Assembly: GCA_021731145.1 (NCBI GenBank)
Contig: JAKFXX010000001.1
Coordinates: 26,062 to 90,061, forward strand
Length of the DNA stretch: 64,000 bases
Direction: 5' to 3'
From: Gammaproteobacteria bacterium
GTDB lineage: Bacteria > Pseudomonadota > Gammaproteobacteria > Ga0077554 > Ga007554
Shown here: positions 39,821-50,008 of the stretch, in pieces
Layout: each line of letters starts with the position of its first letter
Position numbering within the stretch: position 1 is the first letter of the stretch
Translations under genes and position numbers: made by a program
The notes under the pieces: model-generated
The model's database searches: none
What the model saw: the letters and a program-made list of their open reading frames with translations, nothing else
Told to the model about the DNA's origin: nothing

Positions 39821-39828
39821 GCAGTTTC

Positions 39829-39904
39829 TGGTGGGTGCTGAGGGGATCGAACCCCCGACATTCGCCTTGTAAGGGCGACGCTCTACCAGCTGAGCTAAGC
39901 ACCC
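39829..39904 (-). tRNA. tRNA-Val (UAC)
   Basis: The 76-nt cloverleaf starts GGGTGCTTAGCTCAGC. The anticodon loop CTTACAA has anticodon TAC, the T arm is GGGGGTTCGATCCCC, and the 3' CCA is encoded. It is 12 bp downstream of hupB on the same strand and probably in one transcript with it and tRNA-Asp. Confidence 0.98.
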
Positions 39905-39916
39905 CGAGAAAGACGA

Positions 39917-40189
39917 CTATTTTACGGCATCCTTGAGTGCTTTACCAGCTTTAAATGCAGGAGATTTTGATGCCTTGATTTTAATCGCAGCGCCGGTCTG
40001 TGGATTACGGCCGGCACGGGCCGCACGCTTGCGCACGGTGAACGAACCGAACCCAAGCACGCTGACGTCTTCCCCTTTCTTCAAGCTCTTGCCAATGGCC
40101 TTGATCATGCCATCCAGGGCGCGCCCGGCAGCAGCCTTGGACAATTCAGCAGATTCGGCAATCGCCTCGATCAACTCTGATTTATTCAT
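39917..40189 (-). CDS. hupB: DNA-binding protein HU-beta
   Basis: A 90-residue histone-like protein that bends DNA as a dimer. The N-terminus [12 protein letters not shown], the [21 protein letters not shown] segment that forms the DNA-binding arm, and the end [13 protein letters not shown] match HU-beta of gammaproteobacteria. Its position after lon in transcription order is the usual one. A strong promoter lies at 40289-40318. Confidence 0.97.
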   Translation of the reverse strand: MNKSELIEAIAESAELSKAAAGRALDGMIKAIGKSLKKGEDVSVLGFGSFTVRKRAARAGRNPQTGAAIKIKASKSPAFKAGKALKDAVK

Positions 40190-40288
40190 TTTTTCTTACT
40201 CCCTTTTTTCATTGAAATATAGGATGACGACAAGAAACAAACAACACCGATAAATCCGTGGTGAACAAACGACATCACACAGGGGCTT

Positions 40289-40318
40289 TTTATACCAACA
40301 GCCATGAAGGCGTGTCAA
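40289..40318 (-). promoter_or_regulatory. Sigma-70 promoter of hupB
   Basis: On the minus strand TTGACA (40318-40313) is 18 bp from TATAAA (40294-40289), and TG at the extended -10 position (TGG before TATAAA) strengthens it. Transcription would start near 40282, leaving a leader of about 92 nt. The lon terminator lies upstream of it. Confidence 0.85.
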
Positions 40319-40366
40319 GCAATGTAGCAGCATTCACAAAATAAAACCAAAACTACGTTGCGATAT

Positions 40367-40410
40367 AAAAAAACAGGCTGAAAAACGCCTTATCAACGTT
40401 TTTCAGCCTG
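40367..40410 (-). terminator. Rho-independent terminator of lon
   Basis: CAGGCTGAAAAACG (40374-40387) and CGTTTTTCAGCCTG (40397-40410) form a perfect 14-bp stem with a 9-base loop. Read on the minus strand a run of seven T follows. It lies 18 bp after the lon stop. Confidence 0.93.
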
Positions 40411-40427
40411 CGCTTACTTACCAAAAG

Positions 40428-42863
40428 TTAATGGGGAAGCTGGAGATTATCCTTGGCGGACTCCGCCGCACCTTCTGCGGCGACGACCCCTGCCTCAACC
40501 TTGGCCACCAGCGATTCCGGCATGTGCTGCAACGCCACCTGCAAGACCTCATCAATCCACTTTACAGGACGAATGTCGAGGTGCTGCTTGATGTTTTTGG
40601 GAATGTCAGCAAGATCCCGCTGATTTTCCTCGGGGATGAGCACAGTATGAATGCCACCACGGTGCGCGGCAAGCAACTTCTCCTTCAATCCGCCGATAGG
40701 CAACACTTCCCCACGCAAGGTGATCTCACCCGTCATCGCCACATCGGCACGCACCGGAATACCTGTCAGCACCGACACCAACGCGGTACACATACCAACA
40801 CCGGCACTGGGACCATCCTTGGGAATCGCACCCTCCGGCACATGGATATGGATATCATGCTTCTGATAAAACTCCTGGTCGATACCCAGCGCCGCAGCAC
40901 GACTGCGCACCACGGTCATGGCGGCCTGCACCGACTCCTGCATAACCTCGCCCAGTTGGCCCGTAATGGTGAGCTTGCCTTTGCCCGGCACGACAGCGGA
41001 TTCGATGGTCAACAGATCGCCGCCCACCTCGGTCCATGCCAATCCAGTCACCTGACCAACCTGATCATTTTCCTCGGCGCGTCCATAGCGGAAGCGATGC
41101 ACGCCCAGATATTTCTCCAGATTGCGCGGAGTGATAGTCACCTTTTTGTCCGTCGGCTTGAGCAGTATTTCCTTGACCACCTTGCGGCAGATCTTGGCAA
41201 TCTCACGCTCCAGGCTGCGCACACCGGCCTCACGAGTATAGTAGCGGACAATGTCACGCACCACAGACTCGCCCAGCACAATTTCGTCGGGGCTAAGCCC
41301 ATTGGCCTTGATCTGCTTGGCCACCAGATAACGCATGGCGATATTCAACTTCTCATCCTCGGTATACCCCGGGATGCGAATCACTTCCATACGATCCAGC
41401 AACGGCCCTGGAATATTCAGGCTGTTGGCCGTTGCAATGAACATCACTTCGGACAAATCATAATCCACTTCCAGATAGTGATCATTGAAAGTGTGATTCT
41501 GCTCCGGGTCAAGCACCTCAAGCAGCGCAGACGCGGGATCACCACGGAAATCCATCGACATCTTATCTATCTCGTCCAACAGAAACAACGGATTGCGTGT
41601 TTCAATCTTGGCGAGGTTCTGGATAATCCTGCCTGGCAGCGAGCCAATATAGGTGCGGCGATGGCCACGGATCTCCGCTTCATCGCGCACCCCACCCAAA
41701 GACATGCGCACGAACTTGCGATTGGTGGCACGCGCGATGGAACGGCCCAACGATGTCTTGCCCACGCCAGGCGGACCCACCAGACACAACACCGGCCCTT
41801 TCGATTTGGTTACACGCTGCTGCACGGCCAGATATTCAAGAATGCGCTCCTTGACCTTATCCAGCCCATAGTGATCCTCCTCAAGTACCTGCTCAGCCAA
41901 GGCCAGGTCATACTTGAGTTTGCTGCGTTTTTTCCAGGGCACATTGACCATCCAGTCAATGTAGTTGCGTACCACGGTCGCCTCGGCGGACATCGGCGAC
42001 ATCATTTTCAGCTTGTTGAGCTCAGCCTTGGCCTTGGTTTTGGCTTCCTTGGACATGCCGGCCTTTTCTATCTTCTGTGCCAGCTCCTCGACCTCGTTAG
42101 GCTCGCCTTCCAGCTCCCCGAGTTCTTTCTGAATGGCTTTCATCTGCTCATTCAGATAATACTCGCGCTGATTCTTTTCCATCTGGCGTTTGACGCGGCC
42201 ACGCACGCGCTTTTCCACCTGGAGCAAATCAATCTCCGACTCCAGCACAGCCATCAGGCTCTCCATGCGGGGGCGCAGCTCAACCTGTTCAAGAAGGTTC
42301 TGCTTTTCCGTGATCTTGAGCGCCATATGCGCGGCAATGGTATCCGCAAGACGGCCAGGATCATCGATACTTGCCAGCGAGGAAAGAATCTCGGGCGGTA
42401 CTTTGTTATTCAGCTTCACATACTGGTCGAACTGGCCAAGCAGGGAGCGCGACAGCACTTCCACTTCACGCTCTTCCAGGGGCGCCGCGTTTAAAACGGC
42501 AACCTGCGCGGCGAAATAATCCTGCGCGCCGATGAAATGGAGCACATTGGCACGTGCAGTGCCTTCAACAAGAACCTTGACAGTGCCATCCGGCAGCTTG
42601 AGCAACTGTAAAATACTGGCAAGCGTACCAATGCGGTAGATATCTTCTTCCTGGGGATCGTCAAGCGCAGCGCTCTTCTGGGCAACAAGCAGGATCTGCT
42701 TACTGCCTTCCATTGCCGCATCAAGCGCCTTGATAGACTTCTCGCGCCCCACAAAGAGAGGGATCACCATATGCGGATAAACCACCACATCCCTGAGCGG
42801 CAGAATGGGGGTCACCATCAATTGATTGGTGATTACTTCTGATGTCTTGTCATTTTGTTCCAT
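40428..42863 (-). CDS. lon: ATP-dependent protease Lon
   Basis: Lon degrades misfolded and regulatory proteins in the cytoplasm as a homohexamer. The 811 residues carry the LonN substrate domain (about 15-210), Walker [10 protein letters not shown] near residue 360, Walker B FLLDEID, and the proteolytic domain with the catalytic Ser in PKDGPSAG and Lys in [14 protein letters not shown]. Family length in E. coli is 784; the extra residues are at the C-terminus ([15 protein letters not shown]). It follows clpX on the same strand after 451 bp, with a heat-shock-like promoter in the gap. Confidence 0.97.
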   Translation of the reverse strand: MEQNDKTSEVITNQLMVTPILPLRDVVVYPHMVIPLFVGREKSIKALDAAMEGSKQILLVAQKSAALDDPQEEDIYRIGTLASILQLLKLPDGTVKVLVEGTARANVLHFIGAQDYFAAQVAVLNAAPLEEREVEVLSRSLLGQFDQYVKLNNKVPPEILSSLASIDDPGRLADTIAAHMALKITEKQNLLEQVELRPRMESLMAVLESEIDLLQVEKRVRGRVKRQMEKNQREYYLNEQMKAIQKELGELEGEPNEVEELAQKIEKAGMSKEAKTKAKAELNKLKMMSPMSAEATVVRNYIDWMVNVPWKKRSKLKYDLALAEQVLEEDHYGLDKVKERILEYLAVQQRVTKSKGPVLCLVGPPGVGKTSLGRSIARATNRKFVRMSLGGVRDEAEIRGHRRTYIGSLPGRIIQNLAKIETRNPLFLLDEIDKMSMDFRGDPASALLEVLDPEQNHTFNDHYLEVDYDLSEVMFIATANSLNIPGPLLDRMEVIRIPGYTEDEKLNIAMRYLVAKQIKANGLSPDEIVLGESVVRDIVRYYTREAGVRSLEREIAKICRKVVKEILLKPTDKKVTITPRNLEKYLGVHRFRYGRAEENDQVGQVTGLAWTEVGGDLLTIESAVVPGKGKLTITGQLGEVMQESVQAAMTVVRSRAAALGIDQEFYQKHDIHIHVPEGAIPKDGPSAGVGMCTALVSVLTGIPVRADVAMTGEITLRGEVLPIGGLKEKLLAAHRGGIHTVLIPEENQRDLADIPKNIKQHLDIRPVKWIDEVLQVALQHMPESLVAKVEAGVVAAEGAAESAKDNLQLPH

Positions 42864-43095
42864 CTATTGGATACCTCACTGTGGATTCTGACCAAACAGG
42901 CACATAAGCAGCGGTTATGGAACAAGCGAAAGCTCCAAGCAAACTCAGAGACCTCGCACGAAGCCAAACATACACACGTTTGATTGTGAAGCGTAACCAA
43001 ACCGTGAGTTGACTGTTTAGAGGCTTCCTTAACTGGACATGCAAAAGGTGTGCAAGACAACCTCACACCGACTTGCTGACCCAGCACTTCACAAT

Positions 43096-43124
43096 ACATG
43101 CGGCCTGGCGCGGAAAAATTCAAG
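43096..43124 (-). promoter_or_regulatory. Sigma-32-like (heat-shock) promoter candidate for lon
   Basis: On the minus strand CTTGAA (43124-43119) is followed after 15 bp by CCGCATGT (43103-43096), close to the sigma-32 consensus CTTGAA and CCCCATNT. Start near 43089 leaves a leader of about 226 nt to lon. The rest of the 451-bp gap (42864-43314) holds a hairpin and no gene I can support. Confidence 0.55.
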
Positions 43125-43207
43125 AAACAGCAGCAATTTCCAGAAGAACTAATGATTTGAATACGTTATTGCTTATTTAAAGCCCGTCCCTGGGCCGTTT
43201 TGACGTG

Positions 43208-43234
43208 AACAGCAAAAATATATTTTTTGCTGTT
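43208..43234. terminator. A/T-rich hairpin after clpX (weak terminator candidate)
   Basis: AACAGCAAAAA and TTTTTGCTGTT form an 11-bp stem with a short ATATAT loop, about 80 bp after the clpX stop. There is no clear T-run after it on the minus strand, so its efficiency is uncertain. It separates clpX from the lon promoter region. Confidence 0.5.
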
Positions 43235-43314
43235 TTCATGACTTTCCAAACATTTCCGCGTCTGAAAAATGACACATTTCGGAAATGCAAAGAAGCCGTT
43301 GTTTCGACAGCCCG

Positions 43315-44601
43315 TCAATCCCCTGTTGCGGTGCGCGGAAATTCAGCGCCCTCATAAATCATTAACGGTGCAGACTCGCCACTGATAACACCCGCGTCAA
43401 CAACCACCTTGGCGACATTCTCCATGGATGGCAGTTCGTACATGGTATCAAGCAGCGCATGTTCCAGAATCGACCGCAGCCCACGGGCGCCGGTCTTGCG
43501 TTCCATCGCCTTGCGGGCAATCGCACTCAGGGCGTCTTCGCGAATCTCGATTTCACAACCTTCCATCTCGAACAATTTGGTGTATTGCTTGGTGATCGCA
43601 TTCTTGGGCTCGGTGAGAATACGTACCAGTTGATCCTCATCCAGCTCCTCAAGCGTGGCGACTACCGGCAATCTGCCGACAAACTCGGGAATCAGACCAT
43701 ATCTGATGAGATCTTCAGGCTCGACGTTGCGCAGCAATTCACCGACACTTTTCTTGTCGTCCTTGCTCTTCACCTCGGCGGAGAAGCCGATGCCACCCTT
43801 TTCCGAACGGGCGCGCACAACCTTTTCCAGGCCAGAGAATGCGCCGCCGCAAATAAACAGGATATTGGCAGTATTCACCTGCAAAAACTCCTGCTGCGGG
43901 TGCTTACGCCCACCCTGAGGCGGCACGGAGGCGATGGTACCTTCGATCAGCTTGAGCAACGCCTGTTGCACACCCTCTCCGGACACGTCGCGGGTGATGG
44001 AAGGGTTGTCCGATTTGCGCGAGATCTTGTCTATCTCGTCGATATAGACAATGCCGGTCTGCGCCTTTTCGACGTCGTAGTCGCATTTCTGCAACAGCTT
44101 CTGGATGATGTTCTCAACATCCTCACCGACATAGCCCGCCTCGGTGAGCGTAGTGGCATCCGCAATGGTAAAAGGTACGTTGAGAAGCCGCGCCAGCGTC
44201 TCGGCGAGCAGGGTTTTGCCTGAGCCGGTTGGACCGATCAGCAGAATATTGCTCTTGGAGAGCTCAACGTCGCCGCTCTTTTTGGGTCCGGAGTTAAGAC
44301 GCTTGTAGTGATTATAGACAGCCACCGACAACACTTTTTTGGCTTGCGTCTGACCGACAACGTAATCGTCCAGAATCTGCTTGATTTCATGTGGCGTCGG
44401 TAGCTTTCTGCCCTTTACCGAAGCGGATTTCTCCTGCATCTCTTCGCGTATGATGTCATTGCACAGCTCCACGCATTCATCACACACAAAGACCGATGGC
44501 CCAGCAATGAGTTTGCGCACTTCGTGCTGACTTTTTCCGCAGAAAGAGCAATAAAGCAGCTTCTTTCCGTCTTCGCCAAAACCGTGTTTATCATCGCTCA
44601 T
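43315..44601 (-). CDS. clpX: ClpX, ATPase subunit of the ClpXP protease
   Basis: ClpX recognises and unfolds substrates (for example SsrA-tagged proteins) for ClpP. The 428 residues match E. coli (424). The zinc-binding domain shows [15 protein letters not shown] and [10 protein letters not shown]. Walker A is [10 protein letters not shown], Walker B is [11 protein letters not shown], the pore loop is [10 protein letters not shown], and the IGF ClpP-docking loop is in the segment [10 protein letters not shown]. The clpP gene ends 88 bp upstream on the same strand. Confidence 0.98.
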   Translation of the reverse strand: MSDDKHGFGEDGKKLLYCSFCGKSQHEVRKLIAGPSVFVCDECVELCNDIIREEMQEKSASVKGRKLPTPHEIKQILDDYVVGQTQAKKVLSVAVYNHYKRLNSGPKKSGDVELSKSNILLIGPTGSGKTLLAETLARLLNVPFTIADATTLTEAGYVGEDVENIIQKLLQKCDYDVEKAQTGIVYIDEIDKISRKSDNPSITRDVSGEGVQQALLKLIEGTIASVPPQGGRKHPQQEFLQVNTANILFICGGAFSGLEKVVRARSEKGGIGFSAEVKSKDDKKSVGELLRNVEPEDLIRYGLIPEFVGRLPVVATLEELDEDQLVRILTEPKNAITKQYTKLFEMEGCEIEIREDALSAIARKAMERKTGARGLRSILEHALLDTMYELPSMENVAKVVVDAGVISGESAPLMIYEGAEFPRTATGD

Positions 44602-44689
44602 AGCGCCACCTCAGATTACACAACCCGTTCCATTCCTTCCCACTGCAAGCGGAAAATTTGCGCGCCAAATATTGCGCGGCGTGCCGCTC

Positions 44690-45325
44690 TTATCCCTGGC
44701 GCTTATCCAGCACGGCGTCGATCAGGCCGTATTCCACTGCCATTTGACCACTCATAAAATTATCGCGATCCGTATCAACCTGGATCTTTTCCAAAGGCTG
44801 CCCGGTATGTCTGGCGAGAATAGTATTCAGGCGCTCGCGCACCATCAAAATTTCACGGGCATGGATATCAAAATCCGACGCCTGCCCCTGGAAGCCGCCC
44901 AGCGGCTGATGAATCATCATCCGGGTATGGGGCAGGCAAAAACGCTTGCCTGATGCCCCTCCCGCCAGCAACAAGGCGCCCATGCTTGCAGCCTGACCCA
45001 CGCACATTGTGCTGACATCCGGCTTTATGAACTGCATCGTATCATAAATCGCCAAACCGGCACTCACCGAGCCGCCCGGCGAATTGATGTAGAGGTGGAT
45101 GTCCTTATCAGGATTCTCCGACTCCAAAAACAGCAATTGAGCTACCACCAGGTTGGCCATGTAGTCTTCAACCGGACCCACCAGAAAAATCACCCGCTCC
45201 TTGAGCAAACGGGAATAAATATCGTAGGCACGCTCACCGCGCGCCGACTGCTCAACCACCATCGGCACCAGATTCAGTGCGGTTGCGCCTAACGCGCCAT
45301 TCTTGATCATGCTATCGGTCATCAT
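44690..45325 (-). CDS. clpP: ClpP, proteolytic subunit of ClpXP/ClpAP
   Basis: ClpP is the tetradecameric serine protease. The catalytic Ser is in [11 protein letters not shown], the His in [10 protein letters not shown], and the Asp later in the chain. The start at 45325 ([13 protein letters not shown]) has an AGGA ribosome site 7 bp upstream; an alternative ATG is at the next codon. The 211 residues fit the family (207 in E. coli). It follows tig on the minus strand, as in E. coli tig-clpP-clpX. Confidence 0.98.
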   Translation of the reverse strand: MMTDSMIKNGALGATALNLVPMVVEQSARGERAYDIYSRLLKERVIFLVGPVEDYMANLVVAQLLFLESENPDKDIHLYINSPGGSVSAGLAIYDTMQFIKPDVSTMCVGQAASMGALLLAGGASGKRFCLPHTRMMIHQPLGGFQGQASDFDIHAREILMVRERLNTILARHTGQPLEKIQVDTDRDNFMSGQMAVEYGLIDAVLDKRQG

Positions 45326-45374
45326 CCTGCTTCCTTTAACAATATCTGCGCGGGTAAAAATCAATCGGGACTAT

Positions 45375-46685
45375 TCAACCCTGCTGGGCAGGCTGCATCA
45401 ACGCTTCAAAAGAGATTGGCGTATCACTGACAGCCACATTCTGAAACACCCAATCCACCGCCTGATCCTCAAGCACCAAGGCCTCAACACCCGCCAACCG
45501 CCTGCGATCTGCGTAATACCAGTTGATGACCTCTGCAGGGGCCTCGTAACTGGATGCGGCAGCCTCAACGGCGGCACGCAGATTTTCCGGCTGTGCCTTG
45601 AAAGCATTTTTGCGTATGATTTCCGCAAGAATCAGCCCCAGCGCGACCCGGCGGCGGGCATGCTCTTCGAACATTCCCGGCTGCAGGTTGATATTCGCCA
45701 TTTGGGCGCCACGCGCGGCTAGATCATCCCTTGCCTGCTGCATCAACTGGCCGACTTCGTCATCAATCAATGCGCGCGGCAATGTCAGTGGATTGGCTTG
45801 CAGCAATCCGTCCAGCACCTGCTGTTTGACCTTACGCTTAACGGCCTGTTCCATCTCGCGCTGCATATTGCCACGAATCTCGGCACGCAACGCATCCGCA
45901 CCGCCTTCGGTAATGCCGTAGGCCTGGGCGAACGCATCATCAACCTCAGGCAGCTTGGGTTCCGAGACGGAAATTACTTTAATGGCAAATTGCACCGGTT
46001 TGCCAGCGAGTTCGGCAGCGTGATATTCCTCGGGGAATTGCAGGTCGAGTGTCCGCTCTTCACCAGCCTTTGCACCGATCAGTTTCTCTTCGAAGCCTGC
46101 GATAAAGGTTTTTGATCCCAACACAATAGGAACCTCCTTGCCTTCATTGCCGGCAAAAGGTTGCCCCTCAATCGAGCCCGTGAAATCAAGCACCAGCCTA
46201 TCGCCATCCTGCGCGGGCCGCTCCACGGCCGCCCACTCGCTGGCCTGTTTGCGCAAACGCTCCAGTACGACAGCCACATCGGCCTCTGTAACTTCGGCAA
46301 CCGGCTTTTCGATCTTGATGTTATCGAGACTGACCTGCCCAACTTCAGGATAAATCTCGAACACTGCGGTATATTCCAGTCCCTTGTCTGGCTCCAGGCT
46401 GCTGGATTCGATACGGGGGGTGCCGGCCAAGCGTAGTTGCTGCTGTGTCACAGCATCACGGAAGCTCGACTGCACCACCTCATCCTGCACCTCGAACCGC
46501 ACCTGCTCACCATACATGCGCTGCACCAGGCTAAAGGGCACTTTGCCGGGGCGGAAGCCATCCACTTTAACCCGGCGAGCCAATGACTTCAGCCGTTCCT
46601 GCACCGCTGTTTCAACGCGCTCTGCGGGCACAACGACGGTCAAACGGCGCTCAAGACCTTCACTTGATTGAACTGAAACTTGCAT
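45375..46685 (-). CDS. tig: Trigger factor
   Basis: Trigger factor is the ribosome-associated folding chaperone with a peptidyl-prolyl isomerase domain. The 436 residues match E. coli (432). The ribosome-binding signature GFRPGKVP is near residue 44. The FKBP-like PPIase domain (about 155-240) is followed by a helical substrate-binding C-terminal domain. The gene begins the tig-clpP-clpX series and lies next to tRNA-Leu. Confidence 0.97.
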   Translation of the reverse strand: MQVSVQSSEGLERRLTVVVPAERVETAVQERLKSLARRVKVDGFRPGKVPFSLVQRMYGEQVRFEVQDEVVQSSFRDAVTQQQLRLAGTPRIESSSLEPDKGLEYTAVFEIYPEVGQVSLDNIKIEKPVAEVTEADVAVVLERLRKQASEWAAVERPAQDGDRLVLDFTGSIEGQPFAGNEGKEVPIVLGSKTFIAGFEEKLIGAKAGEERTLDLQFPEEYHAAELAGKPVQFAIKVISVSEPKLPEVDDAFAQAYGITEGGADALRAEIRGNMQREMEQAVKRKVKQQVLDGLLQANPLTLPRALIDDEVGQLMQQARDDLAARGAQMANINLQPGMFEEHARRRVALGLILAEIIRKNAFKAQPENLRAAVEAAASSYEAPAEVINWYYADRRRLAGVEALVLEDQAVDWVFQNVAVSDTPISFEALMQPAQQG

Positions 46686-46775
46686 CTGCTACCTCGGGAA
46701 TGATGTATGCCGGTTAGTTTGTGTTAAAAAAACGGGAATGCGCTGCTCCTGGAGGGCGGCGACATCCCAAAAAAT

Positions 46776-46860
46776 TGGTGCGAAAGGAGAGACTCGAACT
46801 CTCAAGGGTTGCCCCGCTGGTACCTAAAACCAGTGCGTCTACCAATTTCGCCACTTTCGC
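46776..46860 (-). tRNA. tRNA-Leu (UAG)
   Basis: An 85-nt cloverleaf with a class II variable arm. The acceptor stem GCGAAAG pairs at the 3' end, the D arm is TGGCGAAATTGGTAGACGC, the anticodon loop is TTTAGGT with anticodon TAG, and the T arm is AGAGTTCGAGTCTCT. CCA is encoded. It is divergent from nothing nearby; a TATAAT about 36 bp upstream on the minus strand may be its -10. Confidence 0.98.
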
Positions 46861-47093
46861 AATGATACTGCACCGGAAAACCGGCCACGAATACCGATTA
46901 TACATATTAAAGCAGAAAACCGAACCATCCCCAGCCGTTCAAGCTTAAAAAAGCTGCCAAGCTTACGGGACCTAGAGGGAATTATGGGCGCAAAGCGGCC
47001 AATTACAAGGCCAGACCAATCCACGGGATGATTCAGAAGACGATTCGCAATATAACCGGAGAGAGAAAATGCAACCTACAGCAAATTTTGCAC
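46861..47093. other. Intergenic stretch between tRNA-Leu and the csp terminator
   Basis: This stretch shows no coding frame with a ribosome site. Its only sign of function is the -10-like TATAAT (minus strand, 46902-46897) for tRNA-Leu. Confidence 0.6.
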
Positions 47094-47131
47094 AACAAAA
47101 ATGCCGTTCACTTGAATCAAGTGAACGGCAT
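47094..47131 (-). terminator. Rho-independent terminator of the cold-shock gene
   Basis: ATGCCGTTCACTTG and CAAGTGAACGGCAT form a perfect 14-bp stem around an AAT loop (47101-47131). On the minus strand it is followed by a TTTTTGTTG run. It lies 38 bp after the csp stop. Confidence 0.92.
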
Positions 47132-47169
47132 TATTTGATGCACCACGACTTCTAGCGGTTAACCGCGTG

Positions 47170-47376
47170 TTAGCCGGGCTGGATGTTTGCGGCTTGCTTG
47201 CCCTTGGGGCCGGCCACTACATCAAAAGTTACGCGCTGATTTTCCTGCAGCGTCTTGAAGCCGCCTGATCCCTGGATCGCCGAGAAATGCGCGAAAAGGT
47301 CTTCGCCGCCATCATCGGGGGTAATGAAACCAAAACCTTTAGAATCGTTAAACCACTTTACAGTACCTGTTGCCAT
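47170..47376 (-). CDS. Cold-shock-domain protein (CspA family)
   Basis: The 68-residue OB-fold protein binds single-stranded RNA and DNA. RNP1 is KGFGFI and RNP2 is DLFAHFSAI; the N-terminus [12 protein letters not shown] and the [10 protein letters not shown] end match CspA-family proteins. It should act as an RNA chaperone. A long 5' leader of the cold-shock kind cannot be confirmed because no clear promoter was found in the 140 bp upstream. Confidence 0.96.
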   Translation of the reverse strand: MATGTVKWFNDSKGFGFITPDDGGEDLFAHFSAIQGSGGFKTLQENQRVTFDVVAGPKGKQAANIQPG

Positions 47377-47589
47377 TGAATATTTTCCTAATAAAAGTAA
47401 TTATGGGCGGATGCCCGATCTATCGAATCAAGAAAAAAGGGCCAACTTAAAGTACCGCAATTTGGTGCTTGAATTCCACAGACAGCAGCTAGACTACCAG
47501 CAATCGAAATAAATTCAAAGTTTTTTTGTGTGAATTTGCAAAATTATCGCAGCAGCACCCTCCCCTGCCCCGCAAAACCCGTTCATCGC

Positions 47590-47952
47590 CTAAAAAACAA
47601 CGCTGTCAAACCGCTGCTCACGCCCTACCACTACCATGCTGACCCGATTAGGCAGGCAGGCGGCGGATTCGCCGCCGCGACCGAGCCAGCCGGTGTGAAT
47701 ACACTGCTTGCCACGACAGGGGGAGGTGGTGAAACGTGCTTTGCCGTCATGGATGTCGATGATACTCACCCCCAACGCGCCAGCGATGGTCAGACGGCGG
47801 TCCTGGCGCAGTGAAATTGCCATTTGTTCCTTGCCACCCACCATGATGCGCACCTCCTCGCCTTGCGTGGATGAGCCCCAATAGGTGAAATACAGGCAGG
47901 GCAGCAGCGCCAGCGCCAACGCCACGACGACCCAATCCGCACGGGTCATCAT
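47590..47952 (-). CDS. NusG domain II-containing membrane-anchored protein
   Basis: A 120-residue protein with an N-terminal membrane helix (WVVVALALALLPCLYF) and a C-terminal NusG_II-type domain that ends CRGKQCIHTGWLGRGGESAACLPNRVSMVV. The two Cys-containing turns (C..QCI and ACLPN) are typical of this family (PF07009). The start overlaps the apbE stop by 4 bp (ATGA). Such small proteins occur near apbE and Rnf/Nqr-type genes, so a role in flavin-linked redox maturation or electron transfer is possible but not shown. Confidence 0.78.
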   Translation of the reverse strand: MMTRADWVVVALALALLPCLYFTYWGSSTQGEEVRIMVGGKEQMAISLRQDRRLTIAGALGVSIIDIHDGKARFTTSPCRGKQCIHTGWLGRGGESAACLPNRVSMVVVGREQRFDSVVF

Positions 47953-48989
47953 AACGGCGTCACCGTCACTTTGGGCGGGGGATCAACCTCGAAGCGCAAT
48001 CGCGCTGCCATGGCGGGTGTCGCTACCATGCGGCCTTTGTCGTCGACCAGCATCACTTGCGTGATCCCCAGCTTTTTCGCTGTTTCACGCCATCTTTGCG
48101 GTCCGGCGACGAACAATGCTGTGGATGCCGCATCGGCGGTGGCTGCATCATCAGCAATGACCGTTACGGATATGACGCCTGTTGCGGGGCAACCGCTGCG
48201 CGGATCGATGATGTGATGGTAGCGTTTGCCCTGATATTCAAAAAAACGCTCGTAGTCTCCGGAGGTGAGTATGCTTTCGTCGCCACGCGTCTCAATCGAT
48301 GCCAGCACACCTGCGCCGCGCGGATTGCGGATGCCGATGCGCCAGGGGCGGTCGCCATGTTTGCCGATGGCGCGCAGATTGCCGCCAGCATTGATGATAG
48401 CATTTTGGACGCCGAGTTCACGCAAACGAGCGATAGCCAGATCCACGCCGTACCCTTTGGCGATGGCGCCAAAGTCGAGCTGCACAGCGGGGTTGGTGCT
48501 GCGCAACTGGCTCCCGTCGAGGATCAGGTCATTCATGCCGGGGCGCTGTTTTGTCAGGGTATCAATGGCTTTGAGGTCGGGCGGCGGACCAATGGGCAGA
48601 TCATCCTGCTCAAAGCCCCACAGCTTGATCAGTCGGCCTATGGCCGGATTGAACATACCCTCACTGGCGCGAGACAAGGTGATGGATTTTTGCACCAGCG
48701 GCAATATCGAGACAGGAACGGTGACGGATTCGCCCGCCGCGAGCGCCCGATTCATGCGTACAAGAGGGCTGTCATGCCAGGCGTGCCAGTCGTTGTGCAT
48801 CTGCTGAAGGTCTGCGCCGACCTGACTGCTGGCGTGCTGCGCCAGGCTCTTATCCGCACCCCAGATGCTGATCTCCACGAGGGTGCCGAAAGTGAGAAGC
48901 TGTTGCTGGTACAGCGGTTCTTCACGCTTGGCGCAGGCGCTGAGCAGGAGCGCCAGCATGATTGCAATGTACCCGCCAAACCTACGCAT
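47949..48989 (-). CDS. apbE: FAD:protein FMN transferase ApbE
   Basis: ApbE transfers FMN from FAD to a Thr or Ser of target proteins such as Nqr and Rnf subunits in the periplasm. A lipobox LLLSAC follows the signal peptide when the start is taken at 48989 (MRRFGGYIAIMLALLLSAC); a GTG start 51 bp upstream would place the lipobox unusually deep. The FAD/Mg-binding core shows the family's GAIAKGYGVD and INAGGNLRAIG, with HHIIDPRSGCPA near the C-terminus. The product should be a lipoprotein of about 346 residues. Confidence 0.88.
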   Translation of the reverse strand: MRRFGGYIAIMLALLLSACAKREEPLYQQQLLTFGTLVEISIWGADKSLAQHASSQVGADLQQMHNDWHAWHDSPLVRMNRALAAGESVTVPVSILPLVQKSITLSRASEGMFNPAIGRLIKLWGFEQDDLPIGPPPDLKAIDTLTKQRPGMNDLILDGSQLRSTNPAVQLDFGAIAKGYGVDLAIARLRELGVQNAIINAGGNLRAIGKHGDRPWRIGIRNPRGAGVLASIETRGDESILTSGDYERFFEYQGKRYHHIIDPRSGCPATGVISVTVIADDAATADAASTALFVAGPQRWRETAKKLGITQVMLVDDKGRMVATPAMAARLRFEVDPPPKVTVTPL

Positions 48990-49045
48990 GGTGATGGTGG
49001 GCAGCGCCCACTCTGCATGAATGAATAATTTTGGGCGCACTGCGG

Positions 49046-50008
49046 TTATGAACGCTTGCGCTCCGCCAACCGGGTCTCAATGCAATCCATCAGCCAGCCG
49101 CTGATATTGAGGTCGTAAATGGCGTCGAGTTCGCGGATGCAGGTGGGGCTGGTGACATTGATTTCGGTGAGATAGTCGCCAATCACGTCCAGACCGACGA
49201 ACATGAGGCCTTTTTCGCGCAAGATCGGCCCTACCTGTTCGCATATCCACAGATCGCGTTCGCTCAGCGAAACGCCTTCGCCACGCCCTCCGGCAGCGAG
49301 ATTGGCGCGCGTCTCTCCGGGGGCGGCGATGCGCGCCAGGGCGAACGGCACGGGCCTGCCGTCTATGAGCAGGATGCGCTTGTCGCCCGCGCTGATCTCC
49401 GGAATATAACGTTGCGCCATGATGAAACGTGTTTCGCGACGCGTCAAGGTTTCGATGATGACGTTGATATTGGGGTCATCCTCGCGCACGCGGAACACCG
49501 ATGCGCCGCCCATGGCATCCAGAGGTTTGAGGATAATGTCACCGTGCTCAAACAAAAAGTCCCGCAACTGATCGGCATTGCGGCTCACCAAGGTAGGCGT
49601 GCAACACTGGGGAAACCAGGTGGTGTAGACCTTTTCATTCACATCGCGCAGGCTTTGCGGCTTGTTGACCACCAGCACCCCCTCCGCCTCGGCGTTTTCC
49701 AGCAGGTAGGTGGTGTAGATGTACTCCATGTCGAAGGGTGGATCTTTGCGCATCAGGATGACGTCGAGTTCGGCAAGCGGCCTAGCCTGAGACTCACCCG
49801 CACAATCGAACCAATGATACAGGTCATCCTGCACCGACAATTCGCGCATCCTGGCATAGGCCGTGCCGTCGCGCAGGAACAGGTCGCCCTGCTCCATGTA
49901 GAAAAGTTGCCATTCGCGTGACTGGGCTTCGAGCAGCATCGCCAGCGTGCTGTCTTTTTTGGCATTGATGGAAGCCATGGGGTCCATCACCACTCCCAGC
50001 TTGATCAT
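49046..50008 (-). CDS. gshB: Glutathione synthetase
   Basis: GshB joins gamma-glutamylcysteine and glycine with ATP. The 320 residues fit E. coli (316), with the ATP-grasp fold: N-terminal MIKLGVVMDPMASI, NKPQSLRDVNEKVYTTWFPQC, KPLDAMGGASVFRV (the P-loop-like ATP segment), and NVTSPTCIRELD near the C-terminus. The start overlaps the gshA stop by 4 bp, so both glutathione steps are in one unit. Confidence 0.98.
   Translation of the reverse strand: MIKLGVVMDPMASINAKKDSTLAMLLEAQSREWQLFYMEQGDLFLRDGTAYARMRELSVQDDLYHWFDCAGESQARPLAELDVILMRKDPPFDMEYIYTTYLLENAEAEGVLVVNKPQSLRDVNEKVYTTWFPQCCTPTLVSRNADQLRDFLFEHGDIILKPLDAMGGASVFRVREDDPNINVIIETLTRRETRFIMAQRYIPEISAGDKRILLIDGRPVPFALARIAAPGETRANLAAGGRGEGVSLSERDLWICEQVGPILREKGLMFVGLDVIGDYLTEINVTSPTCIRELDAIYDLNISGWLMDCIETRLAERKRS

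Noticed and set aside
40431..42494. A 687-codon open frame antisense to lon
   Set aside because: It mirrors lon codon structure, has no family features, and lon is fully supported on the minus strand.
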